64,000 nt of DNA from assembly GCA_002255575.1 (NCBI GenBank), contig NCAT01000006.1, positions 62,001 through 126,000 of the forward strand. The letters run 5' to 3'. A model generated the notes under the pieces. The model was not told the origin of the DNA, made no database searches, and was given only the letters and a program-made list of their open reading frames with translations. This DNA is from Acidocella sp. 20-57-95. GTDB taxonomy: Bacteria > Pseudomonadota > Alphaproteobacteria > Acetobacterales > Acetobacteraceae. Shown in pieces: positions 54,959-63,562 of the stretch (its first letter is position 1; each line of letters starts with the position of its first letter). Both the position numbers and the translations under genes were made by a program.

Positions 54959-56623
54959 TTAGAACTGGTTCATCGTGTTGTGTACGCCACCAGCCTTCAA
55001 GGCCGCTTCACCAGCAAAATATTCCTTGTGATCGTCACCAATGTCGGAACCCGACATGTTCTGGTGCTTCACGCAAGCAATACCCTGACGAATTTCCTGG
55101 CGCTGCACGTTCAGCACATAACCCAGCATCCCAGCCGCACCGAAATATTCGCGTGAAAGATTGTCGGTGGACAGCGCTGCTGTATGGTAGGTTGGCAGCG
55201 TGATCAGGTGGTGGAAGATGCCCGAGCGCTTGGCGGCATCAGCCTGGAAGGTGCGGATGCGGTTGTCAGCTTCGATCGCGAGATCCGTCGCGTCATAATC
55301 AACGCTCATCAGCTTTGAGCGGTCATAAGCGGACACGTCCTTGCCGTTTTCTTTCCAGGCATCATAAACCTGCTGGCGGAAATTCAAGGTCCAGTTAAAG
55401 GACGGTGAATTATTGTAAGCCAGCTTGGCGTTTGGAACCACAGCGCGAATGCGGTCCATCATACTGGCGATCTGCTCGATATGCGGTTTCTCGGTCTCGA
55501 TCCAGAGCAGGTCGGCGCCGTTCTGAAGCGAGGTGATCGAGTCGAGCACGCAGCGGTCGGCACCGGTGCCGGCGCGGAACTGGAACAGATTAGAAGGCAG
55601 ACGCTTCGGACGCAGCAGCTTGCCGTTACGGTTGAGCACCACATCGCCATTGCGGGCGGTTTCCGGGGTGATTTCTTCGCAATCCAGGAACGAGTTATAT
55701 TGGTCGCCCAAATCGCCCGGGGTATGGCTGACGGCGATCTGCTTGGTCAGGCCGGCGCCGAGTGAGTCGGTACGGGTGACAACGATGCCGTTTTCCACGC
55801 CGAGTTCCATGAACGCATAGCGGCAAGCGCGCACCTTCGCGATGAAGTCCTCGTGCGGCACGGTAACTTTGCCGTCCTGGTGACCGCATTGCTTTTCGTC
55901 CGACACCTGGTTTTCGATCTGCAATGCACAGGCACCGGCTTCAATCATTTTCTTAGCCAGCAAGTACGTGGCCTCGGCGTTACCAAACCCGGCATCGATA
56001 TCAGCGATAATCGGCACGATATGAGTTTCGTAGTTTTCAACCTTGGCGAGCAGTTCAGCTTCCTTGGCTTTGTCACCGGCGGCGCGGGCAGCGTCGATTT
56101 CGCGGAACATCATGCCCAGTTCGCGGGCATCGGCCTGGCGCAGGAAGGTGTAGATTTCCTGGATCAAATCCGGCACCGAGGTTTTCTCATGCATCGACTG
56201 GTCCGGCAGCGGGCCGAATTCAGAGCGCAGGGCCGCGACCATCCAGCCGGAGAGATAAATATATTTGCCCTTTACGGTGCCGAAATGCTTCTTCACCGAG
56301 ATCATCTGCTGTTGGGCAATGAAGCCATGCCAGGCGCCGAGCGACTGGGTGTAGTTCGCCGGGTCAGCGTCGTAGGCGGCCATGTCGCGGCGCATGGTGG
56401 TGGCGGTGAACCGGGCGATATCGAGGCCAGTCTGTAACCGGTTCTGCAAACGCATCCGCACCACGGCTTCCGCGCTGATACCATCCCAGGTGCCATTCTT
56501 GCTCTTGATGAGTTGCTGAACCTCGGCGACCTGCGCCTGGTAGGACCCGGCGTGGGAGGTGTTGCCAGCGGTGGTGGAAATGTTGCCGCCCAAACCTTCG
56601 GGGGCGTAGTTTGAAGTCTTCAT
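54959..56623 (-). CDS. aceA: Isocitrate lyase
   Basis: Glyoxylate-shunt enzyme that cleaves isocitrate to succinate and glyoxylate, needed for growth on acetate, fatty acids or alkanes. The 554-aa protein is of the longer Pseudomonas-type subfamily; the active-site loop reads EKQCGHQDGK (KKCGH in the short type), with the Cys kept. ADIDAGFGNAEATYLLAKKMIEAGA and NSPSFNW are also visible. A malate synthase gene is not in the window. The alkane hydroxylase at 21-22 kb would feed this pathway. Confidence 0.97.
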   Translation of the reverse strand: MKTSNYAPEGLGGNISTTAGNTSHAGSYQAQVAEVQQLIKSKNGTWDGISAEAVVRMRLQNRLQTGLDIARFTATTMRRDMAAYDADPANYTQSLGAWHGFIAQQQMISVKKHFGTVKGKYIYLSGWMVAALRSEFGPLPDQSMHEKTSVPDLIQEIYTFLRQADARELGMMFREIDAARAAGDKAKEAELLAKVENYETHIVPIIADIDAGFGNAEATYLLAKKMIEAGACALQIENQVSDEKQCGHQDGKVTVPHEDFIAKVRACRYAFMELGVENGIVVTRTDSLGAGLTKQIAVSHTPGDLGDQYNSFLDCEEITPETARNGDVVLNRNGKLLRPKRLPSNLFQFRAGTGADRCVLDSITSLQNGADLLWIETEKPHIEQIASMMDRIRAVVPNAKLAYNNSPSFNWTLNFRQQVYDAWKENGKDVSAYDRSKLMSVDYDATDLAIEADNRIRTFQADAAKRSGIFHHLITLPTYHTAALSTDNLSREYFGAAGMLGYVLNVQRQEIRQGIACVKHQNMSGSDIGDDHKEYFAGEAALKAGGVHNTMNQF

Positions 56624-57110
56624 GTTCGGATGTCTCTTTCGTGTAACGGCTGTGATAGCAAGATATCTGTAATATGTTGCAGCCGCGAAGGGCAGCGTAA
56701 AAGCGGCCGTAAAACGCGAAAGCGGTACGTGGATTTTCTGTAAATTTTGCGGTTTTGTAAAATATGTAAATTGAAAATCTGGCTCAAATGGCCGGTAACG
56801 TGGCCAAAACGGCTGCTGCTTGTAAAATAAAATAACCGAAACAGCTAATTTACCGCTTTAACATCACTTGAGCTCCCTTGGGCTCAATATGGCGGCACCA
56901 CGCCTCGGGCCCTTCCATCTCGCCAACGCCGCTATTCTTGTGGCCACTAATAGGGTGACGCAAAAATACCCGGCGGCGGCTTTCGCCCATATGTCACCCG
57001 ATTTCACGCTGCGCGCCGCGTAAAAGGCAGCGTTTAAAGTCGGCGCCCAAATCTAGGCCGCCTCATCGCAATTGCAGAAACGACTACGTTTTCGTTCAAT
57101 TCTGGCAACC
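56624..57110. other. aceA upstream region with TGTAA repeats
   Basis: About 490 bases. TGTAA occurs at 56642, 56668, 56739, 56756, 56765 and 56821, all in one orientation, which could be binding sites for an aceA regulator. A 46-codon minus-strand frame (56850-56990) and another open frame overlap here but have no ribosome site or known family. Confidence 0.4.
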
Positions 57111-57155
57111 ACCCAGACATACAATAGGTCCTATTTACTTGTTGTATGTCTGGGG
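57111..57155. repeat. Inverted repeat downstream of the TonB receptor
   Basis: CCCAGACATACAA (57112-57124) and TTGTATGTCTGGG (57142-57154) form a perfect 13-bp inverted repeat with a 17-base spacer. A second palindrome, AATAGG-T-CCTATT (57123-57135), partly overlaps the left arm, so two folds are mutually exclusive. It begins 36 bases past the receptor stop. There is no T run. Confidence 0.75.
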
Positions 57156-57190
57156 TCGCATTTATCGAGCCGGCGCGACCGGACGGGAAC

Positions 57191-59827
57191 TTATCCGCCC
57201 AGCGAGTAATGCACGCCAACAATGAATTTCTGCCCGTAATATTCGCGTTGAACCGGGAAGTTGCTGGATGCACTTTGGGTAAATTCAAGCTTATAATTAG
57301 TGAGGTTGTTGCCCTGGAAGAACACCTGCCAATGTGGCGTGATATTATAGAAAGCGTTCACGTCAAGTTGGAATACCGGCTGGGTATATACATTGGTGCT
57401 CGGACCAGATGAAACCTGATACAGATTTCGTGAGTTATAGGTTTCAGCGATATTTAATTCAAACGGACCCTTTTTATAAGTTTCCGTTGCGTTGATGGTG
57501 AGCGGGTAAGTCTGTGGTAAAATCGAGCGGCCTTGACCTGGGATCACGTCAGCCGTTGCGTCCACATAGGTTAAGTTTGCTTCCAGCCCCAACCCATCAA
57601 GCGGCTTTGGCAAGAAATACAGGTTCTGAATAGCCTCAAGCGTGACACCACGTGCAACCGCACCATTAATGTTACTGAATGTCTGGTACTGTGTCGTCCC
57701 TACATAAGTTGAGTTCGCAATCACGTAATTACTGAAATTTTTCAGGAACGCGTCAGCTTCCAGTAAGCCACCATGCGGTGTGTAATAGGCCACCACCGCA
57801 TCAAAGCTGTCACCGGTCATGGGCTTGAGGTGAGGATTACCGGTGGTCACTAAGTTGCCACCAGAGACCGAAGCACCGTTAATGGTCGTTGAGACGGCGG
57901 GGTTAACCTGCTGAAAGCCAGGACGACCAATGCCCGTAGAATAGGCAAGCCGGGCTTGCAGCGCGTCGCTGAAATTATATTTCACCTGAACTGTCGGGAA
58001 AATATTAACGTAGCTTTGCGATTGCGTCGTCGGTGTTGCGTCCACCGTTGTAGCACCACCGGCTGACGTGGTTGAACCGTAAGCGGTAAATGAGTCTTGG
58101 GTTGCTTCAACGCGCGCACCAGCAAGCACTTCAAATTTCCCAAATTGCACATCTTCTTGGGCAAAGCCAGCGTAGATATTCTCACTATCATGCTGATAGG
58201 CAAGCAGGTTTGACGTAGTGTTTGCCGATGACCCATAGGGAATAGCAAAGAATTGCCCATAATTCAGGTTTGGCCCAACAGCATAGGTGTTGCCATAATC
58301 AAACTGGCCCGGCTGCCCACCAGTCACGCTGGCAAGAGAGAATGGATTTGCCGGTGTCAAACCAACTTGATTCTGTAAAAAATTACGCGAACGCATAGTG
58401 AATTCGCCACCGGCTTTGAAGGTGCCCAAGCTGTTATAGAATGTCGTTGGGACTGAGGCATCAAAACCATTCGCATAAATTTTATCAGTCGAATGGCTCG
58501 GCGTGTTGGTAAGATCGCCGAACGTAAAATTACTCGCATTTGCCGGATTATATGCTGCACCAGTCGCATCGGTGATGGTATAGGTACGGATCGCTGGATT
58601 AGAAGTATTATAATTAATCGTAAGATTTTGATTATTGCTGTTAAAATGCGACGAATAATTTCGTGTAAAATTATCAATGCCTTCAACATAGGCTGAGTGA
58701 ACATTCAAGGTAACCAGATTCGCCAGAATGAAACTACCACCGCCTTCCAAGAAGGACATGCCAACGCGTTCAGACGTATTAGCGTAATATTTCGTCAGGT
58801 TCGCGCCAGTCGCGGTGTAGCTGTTATTGCCGTTGCTGGTGTATGAACTATCCAGATTTTGCAGATATAATTCGTTCTTTTGAATGCTCTCGACATTGTA
58901 GCTGTACAGACCGCGCAAGTACAAATGAACCGCGTTGTTTGGGTCGAAGTCAAACTCGCCTGCATAGCCCTGGGTGATGCGGTTGTTATTATAACGGCGC
59001 AATTGCAAATTATTCAAAATTGAAGGCGCACCGGCGACCGTGGACGTATTCCCGGAATACCCTTCTTCCTGGTCAAAAATACCGGGTGATGCGTTGAAAT
59101 AACCATAGCTTCCAATGAAGCTAAAGGGCTTGGCATTTGCCGTGGGCGTCATGCCTGGAATGGCAAAATGGTCCCCAAGTGTCATGCTGCCTTCAAACAG
59201 ACCATGGCCCTGGGCGGGCGTGTAACCACCAGCGGCGGTAATATTCAGCACCGGCTTGCCGCTGACCGGCAACTCAGGCGGAAGAATTGAGGCAACGCCG
59301 CCAAGCCCAGTTGCGGGAATATCGGGGGTCAATGTGGCAATAACCTGGGCACCGCCGATCAAGCCAGGTGGCAAAAAGTCAAGCGAAACGCCGCGCCCAC
59401 CGCCACCTGGATTGGCATTGGTATTTACAGCCGGCAGGTCAATACCGGCATATTCGGTGGCGTTGAGATCTTCGGCCAGCCCTCGAATGACCAAGAAGCG
59501 GCCAAAACCAGAATCGGACTGCATAGCCACGCCAGGAATACGGCGAAAGGCTTCAGCGCCATTGGAGTCTGGCAGTTTACGAATTTCTGAAGCGGGCCGG
59601 ACAAAGACGATATTCGGCGCGATCTTTTGCTTGGCCACAGCCTGCGCGCGTGTACCCGTGCTGCTCGGTGCCACATAGCCTTGCGAGCTATTCGATGCAG
59701 ATACCGAACCAAGATCAATCTCAGTTGACGATGACGTTGTGGAGGCCGTCTGCGCAAACGAAACGCCACCGCTAAAAAGCCAAAGTGAGGTCGTCGCTGC
59801 TAAAAAATAACGAAACTTATTTGTCAT
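57191..59827 (-). CDS. TonB-dependent outer-membrane receptor
   Basis: An 878-aa protein with signal peptide (cleavage after SFAQ), a Ser/Thr-rich stretch with EIDLGSVSAS as a possible TonB box, a plug domain (FVRPASEIRKLPDSNGAEAFRRIPG, GFGRFLVIRGL) and a long beta-barrel ending YYGQKFIVGVHYSLGG, a typical TonB-receptor C-terminus. The plug resembles receptors often linked to carbohydrate or unknown ligands rather than classical siderophore receptors. It stands alone; the ligand is unknown. AAAGGAC precedes the ATG. Confidence 0.92.
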   Translation of the reverse strand: MTNKFRYFLAATTSLWLFSGGVSFAQTASTTSSSTEIDLGSVSASNSSQGYVAPSSTGTRAQAVAKQKIAPNIVFVRPASEIRKLPDSNGAEAFRRIPGVAMQSDSGFGRFLVIRGLAEDLNATEYAGIDLPAVNTNANPGGGGRGVSLDFLPPGLIGGAQVIATLTPDIPATGLGGVASILPPELPVSGKPVLNITAAGGYTPAQGHGLFEGSMTLGDHFAIPGMTPTANAKPFSFIGSYGYFNASPGIFDQEEGYSGNTSTVAGAPSILNNLQLRRYNNNRITQGYAGEFDFDPNNAVHLYLRGLYSYNVESIQKNELYLQNLDSSYTSNGNNSYTATGANLTKYYANTSERVGMSFLEGGGSFILANLVTLNVHSAYVEGIDNFTRNYSSHFNSNNQNLTINYNTSNPAIRTYTITDATGAAYNPANASNFTFGDLTNTPSHSTDKIYANGFDASVPTTFYNSLGTFKAGGEFTMRSRNFLQNQVGLTPANPFSLASVTGGQPGQFDYGNTYAVGPNLNYGQFFAIPYGSSANTTSNLLAYQHDSENIYAGFAQEDVQFGKFEVLAGARVEATQDSFTAYGSTTSAGGATTVDATPTTQSQSYVNIFPTVQVKYNFSDALQARLAYSTGIGRPGFQQVNPAVSTTINGASVSGGNLVTTGNPHLKPMTGDSFDAVVAYYTPHGGLLEADAFLKNFSNYVIANSTYVGTTQYQTFSNINGAVARGVTLEAIQNLYFLPKPLDGLGLEANLTYVDATADVIPGQGRSILPQTYPLTINATETYKKGPFELNIAETYNSRNLYQVSSGPSTNVYTQPVFQLDVNAFYNITPHWQVFFQGNNLTNYKLEFTQSASSNFPVQREYYGQKFIVGVHYSLGG

Positions 59828-59927
59828 AAAAATTCAGTCCTTTGCCAAAATACGATGGCGAGGGTCCTACGCGCTGAAGTTCATTTCAGAAACCCCAGAA
59901 ACTCAATGCATCAAACATTTCACACAA

Positions 59928-59956
59928 CTAAAATTAATAATTCACGGAACTGTCAA
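59928..59956 (-). promoter_or_regulatory. Candidate promoter of the TonB receptor
   Basis: TTGACA (59956-59951, minus strand) with a 17-base spacer to TTTTAG, about 100 bases upstream of the receptor ATG in AT-rich sequence. The -35 is perfect, the -10 weak. Confidence 0.4.
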
Positions 59957-60426
59957 TTTTTTGTGTGTAGTATTTATTACAGTTTACATTATTGTAAAAG
60001 CACAAAATACTTATTTTGATATCAATACTACCGAAACATATCGCAGTTTATTTTGAAACCAACTCGATTTCTAAGAAAAATTATTCAAGGTAGCATGAAG
60101 TAGGCGAATACGAGGATCATTTGGCCACAATAATTTCGACCACTGATAATTAATCCCGTATGACCGGGGAGATATAAATTCCTAGCATAAAAGTATTCTT
60201 TCCAAAAAGAATTCTATTCAAAAATTATCAACATCATAGCGTGGCCAAACAATAAACAATATAGCATCGCCTGGGCGTAAATCTAAAAGAAAAAGCCGAA
60301 ATTGAACCCTACTGCCCGAATTTGAGCTAGCAACCTACCGGTATTTTTGCTATCCCACGATGCTGGAGGTAACAACGCATCCGGGCGAGAATTTGAACAG
60401 TGACGTATTATGTCAAGCAGCAGTGA
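59957..60426. other. AT-rich non-coding stretch
   Basis: About 470 bases of clearly AT-rich sequence with no gene supported in either direction. It separates the receptor promoter from the IS21 relic. Confidence 0.5.
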
Positions 60427-60950
60427 TGATTGTCACTGAGAACCGACCCTTTTTTAGCCCCTCCCTGCCTTTGATCGAAGGATTAAGCAGTGATCGACAT
60501 GGTGGTATCAGTGTAATCAGAGTGAGATATGAGTGTGACCATAGGGTAACAATGGGGCAACGCTACAAAGTAAGTATCCACTAAAATCAAAAATGGTTAC
60601 GCCAAACCTTTAAGTTTTGTATAAAAAACCATTCCATAGGATGTGGTTATTATTCCCGATTAATCCAGCACGCTTTCAGCACCACTGCCGAGCTTGCAAA
60701 AGGTTAAACTGAAATGATACCGCGTAATATCCGAGTATCCCGCCAGTTGTAACGACCCAAGCACTCCATTGAAAACGCTGCTATAATGCCATCGCAGAAT
60801 CGCCCACTTGGCGGCCAATTCTGGCGAAGGCTCTGCGCTAATCCCTAACGTTCGGAAGAACTTTGCCAGCGCTCGGAGCTTGCCGTTAGCAAGTCCAGGG
60901 CCGAGTATCGTTAGGTTTCTGTCAACGCCAGAATATTAAAAAGATTTTTC

Positions 60951-61469
60951 AGCACGATCATCGGTGCGCCAGGTAAACGCTCAGCAGGTTGGCTGCTATG
61001 ATGGCCACCGCCTTGGGCGTGCAGGCCGTTGAGCATCACCGCAAGAAGGTGAGGTTCTTTGCCACCGTCGATCTGGTCAACGCCCTTGAACAAGAGAAGG
61101 CAGTAAACAAGGCAGGCCAACTGGCCGAACGCCTGCTGCGCCTCGACCTCGTTATCCTCAACGAACTTGGCTACCTGCCGTTCAGCCCGTCTGGCCGTGC
61201 GCTGCTCTTCCACCTGCTCAGCAAGCTCTATGAACGCACCAGCGTCATCATCACCACCAACCTCAGCTTCAGCGAGTGGGCGGAGGCGGCCAAGGTTCGG
61301 CCGGTGCATGGCGCCGGTGGAAAGCCGCCGGAAGGCGGGCGTGTTCGGTGACGCCAAAATGACCATAGCGCTGCTCGACCGCCTGACCCATCATTGCCGC
61401 ATCATCGAAACCGGCAAGGACAGTGCCACCAAACCCAAAACCAGAAAGGACAAATCCACAGCATCTTGA
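60951..61469 (+). pseudogene. istB: istB remnant (IS21 helper ATPase)
   Basis: From about 60989 the sequence reads [34 protein letters not shown] and [16 protein letters not shown], an IstB core. The N-terminal third is missing, the Walker A region is degraded (GAPGKR then a stop), and an insertion of about 58 bases near 61283-61340 shifts the frame before [19 protein letters not shown]. It cannot make a working ATPase. Confidence 0.85.
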
Positions 61470-61500
61470 CCGTCCCGTACAACGCGGGACATATCTTCAA

Positions 61501-61549
61501 CCCGGGTTAATTCTAGATGAAAATCCCGGGTCAGTTCTCAGTGAAAATC
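61501..61549. repeat. Two tandem 24-bp repeats at the IS right end
   Basis: Two imperfect direct repeats, each starting CCCGGGT and ending TGAAAATC (61501-61525 and 61525-61549). Multiple terminal repeats that bind transposase are usual at IS21 ends. Confidence 0.75.
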
Positions 61550-61583
61550 AACAGACAAACATCACGTCTTACAAAACGGTCGC

Positions 61584-61609
61584 TCTGACCGGGGGATCTG
61601 ACCGGGGGA
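61584..61609. repeat. Perfect 13-bp tandem duplication
   Basis: TCTGACCGGGGGA occurs twice in direct succession (61584-61596 and 61597-61609), just outside the IS right end. It could be a replication-slip or insertion scar. Confidence 0.75.
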
Positions 61610-61638
61610 GTGGCACGCTGCGTGTACGGCGGTATTCA

Positions 61639-61667
61639 TTGACATGTAACGACGGTTACATCATGTT
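61639..61667 (+). promoter_or_regulatory. Promoter with palindromic operator for the ChrB-domain operon
   Basis: TTGACA (61639-61644) overlaps a perfect inverted repeat ATGTAAC-GACG-GTTACAT (61644-61661), with a weak -10 near CATGTT at 61662. A repressor bound here would block the promoter. The start codon lies about 10 bases downstream, so the transcript would have almost no leader. Confidence 0.6.
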
Positions 61668-61670
61668 TGT

Positions 61671-62225
61671 GTGGTGTCACACTCATGGCTCCTGCTGACC
61701 TATAAAGTTCCGTCCGAGCCCTCCCGTAGGCGCGTGTCGCTTTGGCGTCGGCTCAAGGGATTAGGCGCGGTCTATCTACAAAATGGCGTCTGCCTACTGC
61801 CAAAAACCGACGATCACGCCCGCCAACTCAAAATATTGGAAAACGAGATTTTAGAGATGGATGGCGAGGCGGTACTTCTGGAGACAACGGCTTTCGACCG
61901 CGTGCAGGAAGACAAAGTCCGTGCGAGATTTAACGCAGACCGTGATGAAGAATACCAGGAATTTATCGGTCGCTGTGCTGGCTTTGAGGCCGAAATTGCG
62001 AAGGAAATTGCGATTAAAAAATTTACCTATGCCGAGCTTGAGGAGGAAGACACCGACCTAAAAAAGCTAAAAGGCTGGTTTGAGAAAATCAAAAAACTTG
62101 ATTTTTACGGCGGGGCATTGGCGAATGAGGCGGCTGAGCGACTGAAACTTTGTGAGGCGCTACTTGATGGTTACGCCCAGCGCGTATTTGATGCGCAGGC
62201 TGAAAACCAGCCAGACCCGATATGA
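61671..62225 (+). CDS. ChrB N-terminal-domain protein
   Basis: A 184-aa protein matching the ChrB N-terminal domain: WLLLTYKVPSEPSRRRVSLW, RRLKGLGAVYLQNGVCLLP and the later GEAVLLETTAF, then a Glu/Lys-rich helical tail. ChrB regulates chromate resistance in other bacteria, usually with chrA; no chrA or second ChrB domain is present here. GTG at 61671 or 61674 is the start; a stop lies 24 bases upstream in frame and there is no ATG. It overlaps the next frame by ATGA and leads into an RND efflux pair. Confidence 0.8.
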   Translation: MVSHSWLLLTYKVPSEPSRRRVSLWRRLKGLGAVYLQNGVCLLPKTDDHARQLKILENEILEMDGEAVLLETTAFDRVQEDKVRARFNADRDEEYQEFIGRCAGFEAEIAKEIAIKKFTYAELEEEDTDLKKLKGWFEKIKKLDFYGGALANEAAERLKLCEALLDGYAQRVFDAQAENQPDPI

Positions 62226-62464
62226 GGCCGACGCTCTTTGAGCCTGCCGGGTTGCCCGCATCATTCGATTGCGTTTGTCGGGTATTGTACCAAGAAAGTT
62301 CAGCTTCCATGTCATTGCAAGCAAAGCTGTTAAGCATCACAGTATCGCTCGATGGTATGTTGGCGGAGCCGCGGCATAACGCCCCGGATCGCACAAGTAC
62401 CCCAATTAATTGTCCAATTATACTACAAAAGCTGGCGGGGCCTGATCTGGTGGCGGCGATATGA
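62222..62464 (+). CDS. Possible 80-aa protein between ChrB-domain and adaptor genes
   Basis: An open frame that begins in an ATGA overlap with the ChrB-domain gene and ends in an ATGA overlap with the RND adaptor gene. That double coupling supports it. Against it, the composition is unusual (Pro, Ser, Cys, His scattered), with no membrane helix, signal or known family. It may be a coupling frame or a chance ORF. Confidence 0.35.
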   Translation: MRPTLFEPAGLPASFDCVCRVLYQESSASMSLQAKLLSITVSLDGMLAEPRHNAPDRTSTPINCPIILQKLAGPDLVAAI

Positions 62465-63552
62465 TATTATATCAAAACAAATATAAGCGCCCGGACATCA
62501 GCGTGATGAAGGACCGTAATGCGTATCATCTATGCCGTCTAATTATTTATGCGGTGCTCGCGCTGCCCACCGGTAGCTTCGCATGGGCCACCGCCAGCCC
62601 CACCAACTGGGTTACGGCAACCGCGGTATCAGAGGCTCCACAAATTTCAGGCTTTGCGTCTGCGCAGCCGAATAGCCTGATCACTATTTCACCATCGCAG
62701 GCGGGAATTATAACACGGGTTGATATTGTCCCCGGTCAATCTGTTGCTGCTGGGCAGGTCATCGCTATACTGGGCGGTCCACAAATCGATGCTGCGACGA
62801 CCCAGGCTGAAGCAGCTTTGACGAGCGCCCGCGCCGCACAGCATGCAGCACAAATTTCCCTGACAACCGAGGAACAAAAACTGCAACAGCATCTCTCGAC
62901 CCAACAACTGGTCAGTCAGGCTGAAGCGGCGCTCATTTCAGCGAGAGAACAAACCACAACCGATACAGAAAATTTTGCCGCTCTTCAAAAATCTATAACT
63001 TTGCGCAGTTCTCTCGCTGGGGTGGTGCAAACTGTTGCTGTTTCCGAGGGCAGCGTTGTGGCCACCGGCCAAACTGTTGCAACCATATTGCCCCGTTCAG
63101 GCAGCTGGTTGAAGGCCGTGTTTTATAATGCAAGCATCACCGGTATTGCAGCCGGCACCACTGGCCTCTTTACCCCCAGCACTGGCGGGCCATCAGTACC
63201 CGTTATTTTGCGCGGTGCATTCGGGGTCGCCCAGGCTGATGGTGGAGTGCCCGTTGCTCTGGTGCCAGCCGCACCGCTGGCTCCTGGGGCCTTTGGCACC
63301 GTCACGCTTAACCTTCCGGTCCGGCGCGTAACGCTGGTGCCCACCGAGGCGCTGATTATGGATAAAGGCCTATGGTGGGTTATGCTGCATACAGCACAAG
63401 GCGATAAGCCTGTGCAGGTCGTGCCTGGCCCAGCACAGGGCTATAACACGGTTATAAAAACGGGTGTTAAGCCGGGCGATGAGGTGATCGTGGTAAACGC
63501 GTATCTGCTTTACCATCGTGGCATTGCCGCCTTGTATCAGCCGCCTGATTAG
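62461..63552 (+). CDS. RND efflux periplasmic adaptor (membrane fusion protein)
   Basis: A 363-aa HlyD-like protein with a signal/anchor (LIIYAVLALPTGSFAWA), a lipoyl half (ISPSQAGIITRVDIVPGQSVAAGQVIAIL), an Ala/Gln-rich helical hairpin (about residues 115-180), the second lipoyl half (RSSLAGVVQTVAVSEGSVVATGQTV) and beta-barrel domains. It links an inner-membrane RND pump to an outer-membrane channel. ATG at 62461 is coupled to the preceding frame; ATG at 62506 is the alternative. Confidence 0.87.
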   Translation: MILYQNKYKRPDISVMKDRNAYHLCRLIIYAVLALPTGSFAWATASPTNWVTATAVSEAPQISGFASAQPNSLITISPSQAGIITRVDIVPGQSVAAGQVIAILGGPQIDAATTQAEAALTSARAAQHAAQISLTTEEQKLQQHLSTQQLVSQAEAALISAREQTTTDTENFAALQKSITLRSSLAGVVQTVAVSEGSVVATGQTVATILPRSGSWLKAVFYNASITGIAAGTTGLFTPSTGGPSVPVILRGAFGVAQADGGVPVALVPAAPLAPGAFGTVTLNLPVRRVTLVPTEALIMDKGLWWVMLHTAQGDKPVQVVPGPAQGYNTVIKTGVKPGDEVIVVNAYLLYHRGIAALYQPPD

Positions 63553-63562
63553 TTGCACGGCC

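Larger units (their letters stand above)
60427..61550 (+). mobile_element. Decayed IS21-family insertion sequence
   Basis: The ends are imperfect terminal inverted repeats: left 60427-60449 and right 61528-61550 match at 21 of 23 positions, beginning TG and ending CA as IS21 elements do. Near the left end a short frame reads GGISVIRVRYECDH, resembling the IstA N-terminus. The rest of istA is deleted and istB is a pseudogene. At 1.12 kb it is under half the usual size. No target-site duplication is evident. Confidence 0.8.

Noticed and set aside
56850..56990. 46-codon minus-strand frame (and an overlapping open frame ending LSPRELK) upstream of aceA
   Set aside because: Two different frames look equally protein-like and neither has a ribosome site or family; possibly decayed coding DNA but not supportable.
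57034..57288. 84-codon minus-strand frame
   Set aside because: Overlaps the 3' end of the TonB receptor and the inverted repeat; no supporting feature.
60360..60584. 74-codon plus-strand frame
   Set aside because: It spans the left terminal repeat of the IS21 relic; only its IstA-like segment is meaningful.
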